64,000 nt of DNA. Source: Aphanomyces cochlioides. Lineage: Eukaryota; Oomycota; Saprolegniomycetes; Saprolegniales; Verrucalvaceae. The stretch is taken from positions 3,596,001-3,660,000 of the forward strand of contig JAHQRK010000001.1 of the NCBI GenBank assembly GCA_019828595.1, read 5' to 3'. This document shows positions 53,582 through 64,000 of this stretch, piece by piece (the stretch's first letter is position 1; each line of letters begins with the position of its first letter). The notes under the pieces were generated by a model. The model saw only the letters and a program-made list of their open reading frames with translations, ran no database searches and was not told the DNA's origin. The position numbers and the translations under genes were made by a program.

Positions 53582-54751
53582 ATGTCGCATCGTAAGTTCG
53601 AAGCCCCTCGTCATGGTAACCTTGGGTTCCTCCCCAAGAAGCGTACCAAGCACCACCGTGGTCGCATCCGCAAGTTCCCTCGCGATGATGCCTCCAAGGC
53701 GTGCCACTTGACCGCTTTCGTTGGTTACAAGGCCGGTATGACCCACATTGTCCGTGAAGTCGAACGTCCTGGTTCCAAGGTCCACAAGAAGGAAATTGTC
53801 GAAGCCGTCACCATTGTCGAAACCCCTCCTCTTGTCGTTGTCGGTGTCGTTGGCTACTTGGAAACTCCTCGCGGCCTCCGCACTTTGACCACCGTGTGGG
53901 CTGAACACTTGTCTGAGGAAGTGCGCCGTCGCTTCTACAAGAACTGGTACAAGTCCAAGAAGAAGGCTTTCACCAAGTATGCCAAGAAGTACGCTGAAAA
54001 GCCGGCTGAAATCGAAAACGAAATCAACCGCATGAAGAAGTACTGCCAAGTCATCCGTGTGATTGCCCACACCCAAATCCGCAAGGTCAAGCTCCGCCAA
54101 AAGAAGGCCCACTTGTTGGAAATCCAAGTCAACGGTGGTTCCGTCGCTGAAAAGGTCGACTTCGCCAAGTCCCTCTTCGAAAAGCAAGTGCCTGTGTCGG
54201 CCGTCTTCGCCCAAGACGAAATGATCGATGTGTGCGCTGTCACCAAGGGTAAGGGTTACGAAGGTGTCATCACCCGTTGGGGTATCACCCGCCTTCCCCG
54301 CAAGACCCATCGTGGTCTCCGCAAGGTGGCTTGTATCGGTGCCTGGCATCCTTCGCGCGTCCGTTTCACGGTCGCCCGTGCCGGTCAACACGGTTACCAC
54401 CACCGTACCGAAGTCAACAAGAAGATCTACCGCATTGGTGCTGCTGGCGATGCTAAGTCGGCCACCACGGAACAAGATTTGACCGAAAAGAGCATTACTC
54501 CTTTGGGTGGCTTCCCTCACTACGGTATTGTCAACGAAGACTGGTTGATGCTCAAGGGTGCCGTTGCCGGTACCAAGAAGCGTGTCTTGACTTTGCGCAA
54601 GTCGCTCTTGGTCCACACCAAGCGCAGCGCCTTGGAAGAAATCAAGCTCAAGTTCATCGATACCTCGTCGAAGATGGGTCACGGTCGCTTCCAAACCGCC
54701 GACGAAAAGGCCAAGTGGTTGGGACCTTTGGCTCGCCAAAACCGCGCTTAA
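53582..54751 (+). CDS. RPL3: Ribosomal protein uL3 (RPL3)
   Basis: Intronless, 389 aa, full length. The N-terminal extension [20 protein letters not shown] enters the peptidyl transferase centre region. The core includes [40 protein letters not shown], the loop with [29 protein letters not shown], and [18 protein letters not shown], where the HHRT histidine is the residue methylated in yeast. Codon usage is strongly biased to C/G-ending codons (GGT, AAG, GTC, TTC) compared with neighbours, as expected for a highly expressed gene. Two CCAAT-type elements lie ~80-115 bp upstream. Confidence 0.98.
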   Translation: MSHRKFEAPRHGNLGFLPKKRTKHHRGRIRKFPRDDASKACHLTAFVGYKAGMTHIVREVERPGSKVHKKEIVEAVTIVETPPLVVVGVVGYLETPRGLRTLTTVWAEHLSEEVRRRFYKNWYKSKKKAFTKYAKKYAEKPAEIENEINRMKKYCQVIRVIAHTQIRKVKLRQKKAHLLEIQVNGGSVAEKVDFAKSLFEKQVPVSAVFAQDEMIDVCAVTKGKGYEGVITRWGITRLPRKTHRGLRKVACIGAWHPSRVRFTVARAGQHGYHHRTEVNKKIYRIGAAGDAKSATTEQDLTEKSITPLGGFPHYGIVNEDWLMLKGAVAGTKKRVLTLRKSLLVHTKRSALEEIKLKFIDTSSKMGHGRFQTADEKAKWLGPLARQNRA

Positions 54752-55030
54752 ACTGCGTGCTCTCTTTGCCATTTTCTTTATGGAACCGGCGTCTCTATGG
54801 GATAATTGCTTTGTAATACATTGCGGTTAGAAGGGATTAATGCTTGTGTTCCTTTTCCTTTTGAGGCGTTCTGCCGTGGCGCCGCTGCTGGAGTCGAATC
54901 CAAAGAGTTCAATGAGCGCAGGTGCTGTGCTGCTTGAAACCCCTCCACCCCTTAATTTAAAATGTGAAAAATAGCAATTAAATAAATTCGTATTGATTGG
55001 AGTATCAATTTGAATTATTGATATTTTTTA
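54752..55030. other. Intergenic between uL3 and the nucleoporin
   Basis: An AT-rich stretch (54950-55030) precedes the nucleoporin ATG. A GAGTCGAATCC segment near 54890 superficially resembles a tRNA B box, but no cloverleaf can be drawn around it. Confidence 0.4.
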
Positions 55031-58000
55031 ATGGTGGGAGCACCAACGATCATGGAGAGAGAGGTCGACCATGTCCGCGTACTCAACCGCGGGATCCTCG
55101 AGTTCTTTCCACCCGTTGGCGTTGACGAGCAAGCAGATGCATCACGCGCAAAGTCGCTTGACGTAACCAACCCCCAGATCGTGGCACATTCCAGTCTTTA
55201 TGGAGTCACAATCCTTTCTACACCTCAAGGTCTTGCAATTGCACGATTTCAGACCTTAGAAGAAGCTACAAATACCAGTGTGGAGAAGGGCGATAGCAAC
55301 TTGGATCCGTTAATTGCCATGCCTGTGGATGTCGTTGTCGACTTGCCGACGTCGCCGTATTTACTCTCGTTATCCCCTTCGCAGAAGTTACTGGCCATTG
55401 CCTTTGACTCATCGCTTGCAATCTTTGAAGTTGCCCGACTCGTTGATCCTCAAGCTACAAAGAAGCCTATTTGTCTTTGCAACGGTGCAGATGCTTTGAG
55501 TTTGTCGTGGTGCAAGCAACTCAATGGAAACGGTGACGACCAGTGGATTGCCGTCCTCACAACCAGCCGCCAAATCCATGTCTATAATATGCAAGGCAAC
55601 TTGGAATGCCTTGAAGGTTCCATCGAAGCAACCTCTCATTGCTGGTCTCCCACAGAAAGCATCCTTGCTGTCGGTGACGACGAAGGCGTTATCCATAAGC
55701 TGCAGTACTTAGATACATCGTTCACTGAAGTTGGAACGCTCGTGAACTCCGAAAACAGCGACAACGCTCCAGGTAACGACTATAGTCACGATTTGGCACT
55801 CACGTTAAATGTAGTTCATCATATTAATTGGGCTGAAGAGGATCTTCTCTTTGCAGGCTATCGTATTGGCGACATTGACGACGTTCAAGTCACGGCATGC
55901 GTCTTTGACAACGGCACTGAAGTTGCACTCGATACAGTGGTTGACTTCTTTCCAAGTGAAACTCGTGAGCACACATTCTACTCTTGCTATCTTGAGCCAT
56001 GGCGCATGTTCTTCGTCGGTTGTTCTCTCAGCACAGATATTGAGCTCCTCGTGAGTGATCCAGAGACAAACGAGTGGCAAAAGTGGAAACCTGAAGAAAA
56101 GTACACTCCGCGCCTTCCTATGACATCAGGTTTGCTCTCTTATCAAGTGGTTTGGCTCATATTCCTTAGATGACAACGACACGTACCCTGTCGGCATGGC
56201 GCTCGTTTTGAACTCCACGACAGATATCCTAGGTGACAATTGCCAGTTTTATCCTTGCCCCCTTGTTCTTTGTGCTACAACCGATGGGAAACTGCTCAAC
56301 TTTGCCCTCTTGGACATCAGCGTCGGCGAGCCGTTGGATTTTCTAGCAGCCCCAAGCGATATTGGCGCCCCATCTCGTCCAACAGTTGATGCACCCTGGA
56401 CTACGCCAAATGGCAACAAAGCTCAAGAGGAACAGCGTGTTGTCTTTGGGGTTTCAACAACCGCGCCTTCGTTTTCGTTTGAGTCGAAAGATGATTCTTA
56501 TGGCAAAGGATCTGACAATGTCTTTGCCGACGATGACGATGAAGATGATGAGGATGAGGAAGAAGAGCGAAAAGAAGAAGAAGAAAAGGCTATGGCTGCC
56601 TTTGATGCTGTCGACAAGAAGGGCAAGGGAACGATACCATTGACCGATTTCGAAAAACTTTTTGAAGCACTTGGTACTGTCTGTTCCGCTGAGGAGCATA
56701 CCCGGACAATCCACAAGCTCGACCGCAAAGGAGTCATTCGCAAAGAAGATTTTGTTGCGTGGTATCTCCAATGGATCTTTGCCGACTTTGAGGATGACAA
56801 TGAAGACGACGATGATGCTAATGCTGGGGCTAAAAATATCGATCCTAATGCGCCCATAAAATCAGAGGCTGAAATTAAAGCTGCTTTTGCGAAGTTTGCG
56901 CCGCCTTCAGGCAGCTGGAAGTGTGAAGTATGCATGATCATGAATCCCACGGCTGGAGCTCCAAAATGTATTTCGTGCGATTCACCAAACCCAAACGCCA
57001 CCAAATCGGCTCCTGCTCCCGCAGCTGCTGGTTTCGGTGCTTTTGTTGCCCCACCTGGCTCTTTCAAGGGTTTGGCTGTCTCCTCGACTGATAAGCCAAC
57101 AGGCTTTGGCGCCCCTACTTCAGCCCCATCGGGTGCACAGGCGTTCAGCTTCGGTGTTCCATCCGAACCTCCAGCTTCCACTCCATCGTCTTTGAGCTTT
57201 GGCGTACCTTCTCAATCAGCGTCTTCGGCCCCGTCATCCTTCAGCTTTGGTGTTTCTGCTCAATCGACTCCTTCAACTCCAGAAGCGTTCAGCTTTGGTG
57301 TCAAATCTGAACCAGCAATGACAGAAAAGACTTCCAACAAGGAGTACGGAAGTGATACGAATAATGTTTATGTCGAGGACGATGACGACGACTCCGACGA
57401 TGAAGAAGATCGTAAAGAAGAGGAAGAGAAAGTGTCCGCAGCATTTGACAAAGTTGATTCAAGTTGCAGTGGCAAAATTCCAGTGGCGGACTTTGAAAAA
57501 TTATTTGAGGCCCTTGGCACTGTGTATTCAGCTGACGAGCATACACGGACTCTAAAGAAACTGGAGCGGGCTGGGTACGTCCACAAGTCAGATTTTGTTA
57601 CTTGGTATATCACTTGGATCTTTGCCGAAGAAAACGAATCGGACGAGGAGGAGGATGCAACATCAGTGCCTGATGTGGACCCCTCAGCCACGATGAAATC
57701 CGAAGCTGAAAGAAAGGCGGCGTTTGCTAAGTTTCAAGCTCCAACAGGCAGCTGGAAGTGCGAAACTTGCATGATTATGAATACGGATCCAAAAGCCGCT
57801 AAATGCGCATCTTGCGAAACACCAAATCCCAACGCTCCCAAAGAAACCAAGTCTGCAACATCATTAAGCGCCTCTCCCTTTGGGGCAGGCGGATTTACCC
57901 CATTTGGCGTTTCCACAGAGAAGAAGGCATTTGGCTTTGGTGTGACTTCCACACCCGATGAAAAGACGACAACACCATCTGCGTCACCAAGTACGGCACA

Positions 58001-61000
58001 ACCAACGTTTAGCTTTGGCGTTCCCAGCGACAATAAACCTCCTACGTTTTCTTTTGGTGTCAAGACGGAAGAAAAAGTCAACGAAAAGAGTGACTATGGA
58101 AAAGACACTGATAATGTTTTCAACGACGAAGATGGCAGCGACGATGATGAGATTGACGAAGAAGAACGCAAAGAAGAGGAAGAAAAGGCCAGTAACGCGT
58201 TTGATCAAGTGGACACAGAGGCAACAGGAAAGATTCCAAGTTCAAAGTTTGAAAACATTTTCGACGCACTTGGCACTGTTTACTCGGCTGACGAGCACAC
58301 CCGAACGACCAAGAAATTGGACAAGAACGGTTATATTTTCAAGAAAGATTTTGTTGTCTGGTACCTCAATTGGATCTTTGCCGACGATGATGGTGAGGAC
58401 GACGAAGAAGAAACCAGCGCGGCACCTGATTTCGATCCAAATGCAGCCAAGAAGTCTGCGGATGAAATTAAGAATGCTTGGAAAAAATTTGAGGCACCAC
58501 CTGGAAGCTGGAAATGCAGCGTTTGCATGATTGTCAACAACGATGAAAACGCCTCTCGCTGTGTGTCGTGCGAAAGTCCCAATCCAAACGCAAAATCGGA
58601 AGTGAAATCTGAAGAAACGGAACCATTGTCGTTTGGTTCTGGTGGATTCAAGTTTGGCGTAACTGAAGCAGCTCCATCGAATGGTTTTGGCGTCAAGCAG
58701 GCTGAATCAAACACAAATTCGTTCTCCTCCATTAGCTTGGGAGCTGGGAATTCCATCTCCCTAACTGGCTCGAAAGGTTTCACATTCCCAATGCCGACTT
58801 CAGCCTCAAAAACTTCTTCAGACTCGACGGCCGACGCAAAACCTGCAACTTCAAATGCACCAGCTGCAAAGCCTGCATTTTCATTCGGCGCAACGTCAAC
58901 TCTAAAGGCAGCCACCTCGTATCCTCCAGACACGAGTACCAAACATCCGGTTACATTTGGAGCAACAACAGCCAAGCCTGCAAGCCCTGCTTATCCACCT
59001 GATACAAGCACAAAACCTGCAGTTGCATTTGGTGCCACGGCTGCCAAACCAGCTAGTTCTGCATATCCACCAGACACAAGCACGAAGCCGGCAGTTGCAT
59101 TCGGAGCCACGGCAGCCAAGACTACTAGCTCTGCCTATCCTCCCGACACCAGTACAAAACCTGCAGTTGCATTTGGTGCCACGGCCGCCAAACCAGCTAG
59201 TTCTGCATATCCACCAGACACAAGCACGAAGCCGGCAGTTGCATTCGGAGCCACGGCAGCCAAGACTACTAGCTCTGCCTATCCTCCCGACACCAGTACA
59301 AAACCTGCAGTTGCATTTGGTGCCACGGCCGCCAAACCAGCTAGTTCTGCATATCCACCAGACACAAGCACGAAGCCGGCAGTTGCATTCGGAGCCACGG
59401 CAGCCAAGACTACTAGCTCTGCCTATCCTCCCGACACCAGTACAAAACCTGCAGTTGCATTTGGTGCCACGGCCGCCAAACCAGCTAGTTCTGCATATCC
59501 ACCAGACACAAGCACGAAGCCGGCAGTTGCATTCGGAGCCACGGCAGCCAAGACTACTAGCTCTGCCTATCCTCCCGACACCAGTACAAAACCTGCAGTT
59601 GCATTTGGTGCCACGGCCGCCAAACCAGCTAGTTCTGCATATCCACCAGACACAAGCACTAAACTTGCAGTTACTTTTGGATTTACTGGAGCCAAATCAA
59701 CCAGTTCTGCCTATCCTCCTGACACAAGCACCAAACATGCAGTAGCCTTTGGAGCCACTGCAGCCAAACCAGCTAGTTCTGCCTATCCGCCCGATACAAG
59801 CACGAAGCCGGCTGTTGCTTTTGGATTTACCCCCGCCAAGACAGCTACTTCTGCATACCCGCCAGATACCAGCACAAAGCCGGCTGTCGCGTTTGGAGCC
59901 ACAACAACCAAGTCTGCAAGTTCTGCCTACCCTCCTGACACCAGCACCAAGCCCCCTATTGCCTTTGGCGCACCCAAGCCGGCCAGTTCTGCTTATCCTC
60001 CAGACACTAGCACTAAACCTGCTGTTGCATTTGGCGCTACTACAGCCATGCCGGCTAGTTCTGCCTATCCTCCAGACACTCGCACTAAACCTGCTGTTGC
60101 ATTTGGTGCTACTGCATTTAAGCCGACAAGTTCTGCTTACCCGCCTGATACAAGCACCAAACCTGCCGTTGCCTTTGATGCCACAGCAGCAAAGCCAACG
60201 AGCTCTGCCTCTCCCCCAGACACAAGCTCCAAAGCTCCCGTTGCCTTTGGATTTGGCTCTTCCTCAACACCGTCGTTTTCGTTTGGGGCGAAAACTACAC
60301 CATCACTTTCGACCGATACGAGCAATAAGTCTGTCGGTGGATTTGGCACAACCACTCCTAAAGTCGCGTCGTCCACCCCTTCTCAAGAGGCAGGCAGCAA
60401 ACCGCCAACATCGTTCACTCCGGCACCAGCTCTCGATACCTCGAAGAATACTCTAAAATTTGGTGGTTCCCAATCCAAAACCCCAGCAGCATTCTCCACA
60501 GGGGCTGTATCATCAACTCAAGGCACGAAACTGCCTACCGGAACTGTTCAGCTGCAAAAAGCCCTACCAGCTAGTGCTTTTGAGGGCGAAATGTGGAAAT
60601 TGATCAACGGATTTGATCAATCCTTCCAAAAGATTCGACAAAAGGACGATACATTTATTGCTCAAAAGAATCAACAAGAAGCTCCTTTTGTTGCAACGCT
60701 GAAGGAATTGCGAAGTGAAGTACTGAACATGTGCGAAGTGGTTGACAAACTGAACGACTCGTACGAGAAGATCGAAAAAGACACGCAAGTCATTATGGGC
60801 TACGCAAGTGATGTTGATGCCCAGTCAAAGTGCTCTGACAATCTACTCAAAGCTATGAATGATAAAAATCTTGTGGCGCAATTGGAAGACGAGCCATTGG
60901 ACCAGAGATCGCAAAATAAGCGCGAAGCTCTGCGCAGTCAGCTGGAAACAATTGAGCGGTATAGTGTTGATTTGGAAAAGCATGTCGCATCCTTGAAACG

Positions 61001-63332
61001 ACCAGGACAAGCGCAATCTGCGAGGTATGATGAACCCTTGTGTCGTGTATTTTGTATTGAGTTTTGCTTTAGCTCGATGAATGACACAACGCATTTATTC
61101 CGCATTCTGAAAATGAACTATGAAACTTCAAAGCGTGAATACAACCGTGTGCTGGAACTCGAAGATCAATTCAAGCGTCTCGAAATGAAGACCCAACTTC
61201 AAAGTCGCATTCAAAAGACTTCTACTCCCATCCCAACGAAAGAACTCTTGAAACAATTGCGCCACAATGAGCAATCACAGCGCACGCTCAAGTCAAACCT
61301 TCTCAAATGGACTAGCGAGCCCATTAAACCACGCGTGATAGCAAATGCCGTCCGCCGAAGACCACTACGCGAAACCATTTCGGAGCTGAGGCCAGCGCCA
61401 GAAGTACCAGCTCGGGTTGCAAGCAAACTAATGTTTGGGGCAAATACTACCATACCCTCTCAAGCTACTGAATCTGGCAACTTGTCTTTCCAGCCCGTCC
61501 CGACGAAACCCAAACCATTGGCGAAAGTCGCAGCCTCGACAGAGAACGAAACCACCAAGTCTGTCTCGTTTGCGCCTTCAACAAAGCCTGCAGCGCTCAA
61601 CTTCGCCAAATCGACAACGTTGAAATCGATGCCATCGTTGGACTCGCTCTCATTTGGTAAGAAGAGAGAAAAAAGTGTTTCAGATGAACCCGAAGAAAAA
61701 ACGGACTCACCACGCGCTCGAAAGTTGTCTACTGGTAGTAAGTCTGGTACTCCAGAACGACCGACTGGGTTCAAATTGAGCACGCCGACGGTGCCAACTG
61801 TAAAGCCATTGGATTTTGGAGCCAAGCCGAAAGAAACACCGAAGGAAATGCCGTCTTTTTCGTTCAGTGTGTCTGCAAAACCAACAGAGAAACAACCCTC
61901 TCCCTTTTCCACTCCTGCTCCAGCAGCCACACCTGCAATCAATTATGTCGAGCGCCTGAAGGCGTTTTATGCGGCGTATGCACCTGGCAAGAGCACCGAG
62001 GCTGCTGAAAAGCTGCTCGAAAAGCACAAGGGAAAAGAAGAGGAAGTGTTTCAAAAGCTGCTTGTCAAATACATCAGCGACAAAGCCACCCTGGAGCATG
62101 TCAAGGAATTCCTGAAAACGGGCAGAGTACCAGAATCGTTGAAGAATTTGGCGAAACCTGCTGACACTTCTGCAGCCACTACGACAGCACCCCCTGCGTT
62201 TGGTGCTAAACCACCAACTGCGCCTGTTGCTGCGTCGCCGAGTCCATTTGGAACCGCTGCAGTGTCTACAACCACCACAACTGCATCTCCGTTTGGATCG
62301 GCGACAACAGCTTCAAGTCCATTCGGAAGCACTGCTGCAACCCAAGCTACCCCAGCAACTGCTGCAGCTAGTCCATTCGGATCGACTTCAGCTTGGCCAA
62401 GTACACCAGCTTCACAACCCGCGGCATCTCCATTCGGTAGTGGATCCACGTCAAGTTTTGGCGTTGATTACCGATCCAAAGTGGTGGAATTTTACAAGAA
62501 GCACAACCCTGATAAGCTGGCTGAAGTCGACACTGTGCTTCAGAAGTACAAGGGGAAGGAGGAAGAGCTCTTGCGTAAGCTTGAAGCCAAGTACAACAAA
62601 CCTCAAGCTACGGGCTTTGGATCTGCAAGCCCATTCGGAGCACCTGCAAATTCTGGCTTTGGTGCCGCCGCCAGTCCGTTTGGAAGCACAACACAGCAAC
62701 CAGCGAAAGCAGGATTTGGAGCAGCTGCTTCTCCATTTACAACTCCAGCGCAAGCTGCACCGAGCACACCTTCATTTGGGTCGCAAGCACAAGCCAGTCC
62801 TTTTGGTGCCTCGTCATCAGGTTTTGCGTCTGCGAGTCCATTTGGTGCTGCGTCGACGCCAGCTGCGCCAGCTTTTGGCACGACCACTTCGCTCGGTGGA
62901 AATTCTCCCTTTGGTGCTCCATCTGCGACTCCAGCTTTTGGCTCAACAACGCCCATGGGCGCTGCATCATCTACTCCTGCCTTTGGTGCGACGACAGCTC
63001 TCGGTGGATCCGCATCGCCTGCGTTTGGCTCGACGACTGCCCTCGGTGGCACGGCCACTCCTGCTTTTGGCTCAGCTAGTCAACTGGGCGGTGGATTTGG
63101 CTCATCGGCTCCTGCTTTTGGTGCTCCCTCTGCTCTTGGTGCTGCCGCCCCTGCCGCCGGTGGTGGATTTTCGGCATTTGCCACTTCATCGACCCCAAGC
63201 TTTGGTTTCGGCGGCCAAGCCAGTGGTGGAGGCTTTGGAGGTCAAGCTACTAGCGGCGGCGGCGGCTTTGGCAGTGGATTTGGACAGACTTCAGCATTTA
63301 CAAGCTCGAGTTTCACGCAAGCCCGTCGATAG
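55031..63332 (+). CDS. Giant Nup214-like nucleoporin with EF-hand-like and RanBP2 zinc-finger modules, 2737 aa
   Basis: Exons 55031-56129, 56170-61024 and 61073-63332 (introns 40 and 48 nt; the second is open in frame). Residues 1 to ~450 look like the N-terminal beta-propeller of Nup214/Nup159 (YLLSLSPSQKLLAIAFDSS, SHCWSPTESILAVGDDEG). Three similar modules follow at about 476-640, 756-920 and 1006-1170. Each has an acidic run, an EF-hand-like pair (AFDAVDKKGKGTIPLTDFEK ... KEDFVAWYLQWIFAD), then a RanBP2-type finger (GSWKCEVCMIMN ... CISCDSPNPNA). Between them are FGV-type FG repeats. About 19 copies of a 24-residue repeat (AYPPDTSTKPAVAFGATAAK) span ~1282-1726. A coiled coil (1836-2073) may bind Nup88/Nup62-like partners. 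Two copies of a helical motif (KxKGKEEEx) lie near 2275 and 2449. The tail is rich in FG and GFG. A role in mRNA export at the nuclear pore is inferred. Confidence 0.9.
58918..60250 (+). repeat. 24-aa (72-bp) tandem repeats with a 144-bp higher-order unit
   Basis: About 19 copies of a 72-bp unit encoding AYPPDTSTKPAVAFGATAAK plus four variable residues lie inside the nucleoporin. In the centre, from 59061, alternate units ending KPA and KTT form a nearly identical 144-bp pair; the marker GCATATCC recurs at 59061, 59205, 59349, 59493 and 59637. Flanking units are more diverged, which indicates homogenisation in the middle by unequal exchange. Confidence 0.95.
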
Positions 63333-63574
63333 ATGAGCATCCAACCTTAATTAAGAATTTTCATGTCTTTGACCATAGGGTGCGCCCTTTACGCTTTACA
63401 CTCAACACAGACAGTATAAAATTTTACGTATAGAAACGTTAAGTAATTCTTACTTTACATTTACTGTAGAGCACAGCTGTTTCTTTTTAGAGCATTTACG
63501 ACTATATTTTGACAAAGCGCAGGAACAGGTTATCCCCAGACAAGGTAACTCAACTTATTCAGCTGTACATGAAT
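63333..63574. other. 3' flank of the nucleoporin
   Basis: AT-rich, with no open frame of note; it presumably includes the nucleoporin 3' UTR and terminator. Confidence 0.4.
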
Positions 63575-63829
63575 TCAGATGTGTCTGGGCGGGGCAGTCT
63601 TGTTGATGTCATGATGGGAAATGAAAGCGACGGTGGTTGCAGCGATAATGAGGCAGAAACCCAAACAGCCAACTAAGTATCGCTTGAGACATATTGGTAC
63701 AATGAAATTGCAGTCATAGTCACTCATTTGAGCTGCGCAGCAAGATCCTGGCAGGTTACAGTTTGTGTTCCAGAATGGACACAGATTTGATTGGCTGAAA
63801 TATCCTTGTGGAGAGTTTACACTTGACAT
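63575..63829 (-). CDS. Possible small cysteine-rich membrane protein, 84 aa
   Basis: A minus-strand ORF starts MSSVNSPQGYFSQSNLCPFW and contains several cysteines (NTNCNLPGSCCAAQMSDYDC). One plausible membrane span follows (YLVGCLGFCLIIAATTVAF), then a short tail ending PPRHI. A CCAAT-type element in plus orientation (TTGATTGGCTGAAATATCC) overlaps its 5' part, which argues either for overlap with the promoter of the plus-strand gene at 63949 or against this ORF being real. No homologue comes to mind. Confidence 0.35.
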   Translation of the reverse strand: MSSVNSPQGYFSQSNLCPFWNTNCNLPGSCCAAQMSDYDCNFIVPICLKRYLVGCLGFCLIIAATTVAFISHHDINKTAPPRHI

Positions 63830-63948
63830 TCTTTTACCATGTAAACTGTGTACAGTGAACGTACAGTAAATTCGCGCTTTACGTAAAATGGCACACTCTA
63901 TTTGACCATCACTTGCAGGAACATGGACGCCAAATTTGCATTTTGAAG

Positions 63949-64000
63949 ATGGACGAAGTCGACGTCGAGCACGTCCGCGTCCTCCATCGTGGGAGTCTTC
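63949..64000 (+). CDS. Start of a second Nup214-like gene (cut by window end)
   Basis: The last 52 bases open with ATG and read MDEVDVEHVRVLHRGS, nearly the same as the nucleoporin start at 55052 (MEREVDHVRVLNRGI). This suggests a tandem paralogue whose body lies outside the window. Only 17 codons are visible, so domain content is unknown. Confidence 0.7.
   Translation, partial: MDEVDVEHVRVLHRGSL

Noticed and set aside
53510..54772. 420-codon open frame antisense to RPL3
   Set aside because: The sense strand encodes an unmistakable uL3; the antisense frame is an effect of its strong codon bias.
54870..54910. Possible tRNA (B-box-like GAGTCGAATCC)
   Set aside because: No acceptor stem, A box or anticodon arm can be drawn at the right spacing.
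58918..60250. CRISPR-like or minisatellite array
   Set aside because: Repeats are direct, contiguous, a multiple of three long and in frame within the nucleoporin, so they are a coding repeat.

Overview
The window is nuclear DNA from a flagellate, intron-bearing eukaryote, most probably a saprolegnian oomycete (Aphanomyces/Saprolegnia type). The evidence is mixed. Genes are packed on both strands. Introns are GT-AG and mostly 38-55 nt. Axonemal genes are present (DRC4, WDR92, a SHIPPO-repeat protein), as are a myosin with a FYVE tail, a BT1-family transporter and a 24-aa-repeat nucleoporin. The lineage is inferred; no database was searched. Almost all exon structures below were rebuilt by hand from reading-frame continuity. 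For each model described as complete, the exon lengths sum to a multiple of three.

Layout. 1-6296 (minus): 3' end of a myosin-FYVE gene and two unnamed genes. 6638-10695: WDR92 (+), DRC4/GAS8 (-), COQ3 (+). 11095-16751 (minus): a secreted PDZ plus double-PA protein and coatomer alpha. 17823-20103 (+): the E3 ligase NOT4. 20221-20926 (-): an NTF2-like protein. 21215-23976 (+): a B-box/IQ protein carrying a phosphatase-like domain without its catalytic cysteine. 23985-25526 (-): a long-form GAPDH. 26674-27022 (+): complex I subunit NDUFB7. 28251-31541 (+): a copper P-type ATPase. 31963-38034 (+): a tandem array of five GNAT-type acetyltransferase copies, two of them broken. 38079-41375 (minus): a coiled-coil gene and an unnamed gene. 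41600-44794 (+): a DHHC palmitoyltransferase and a sphingosine/DAG-kinase-like enzyme. 44800-46258 (-): a SHIPPO protein. 46293-48287 (+): an AMPK-related kinase. 48302-52956 (minus): an adenylate kinase fused to a coiled coil, a BT1 transporter and SKP1. 53582-54751 (+): ribosomal protein uL3. 55031-63332 (+): a giant nucleoporin. 63949-end (+): the start of what looks like a tandem paralogue of that nucleoporin.

How the genes relate. This is mostly a housekeeping neighbourhood, not one pathway. Several products serve the flagellum: WDR92 in dynein preassembly, DRC4 in the nexin-dynein regulatory complex, the SHIPPO protein, and possibly the coiled-coil adenylate kinase. Divergent pairs appear to share promoters that carry a palindromic TCCGGA element and CCAAT boxes. 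Convergent pairs end only 5-18 bp apart. The two most unusual loci are the nucleoporin, which joins a Nup214-like propeller to three acidic/EF-hand-like/RanBP2-zinc-finger modules, and the decaying acetyltransferase array, in which one copy is broken by a perfect 50-bp palindrome.
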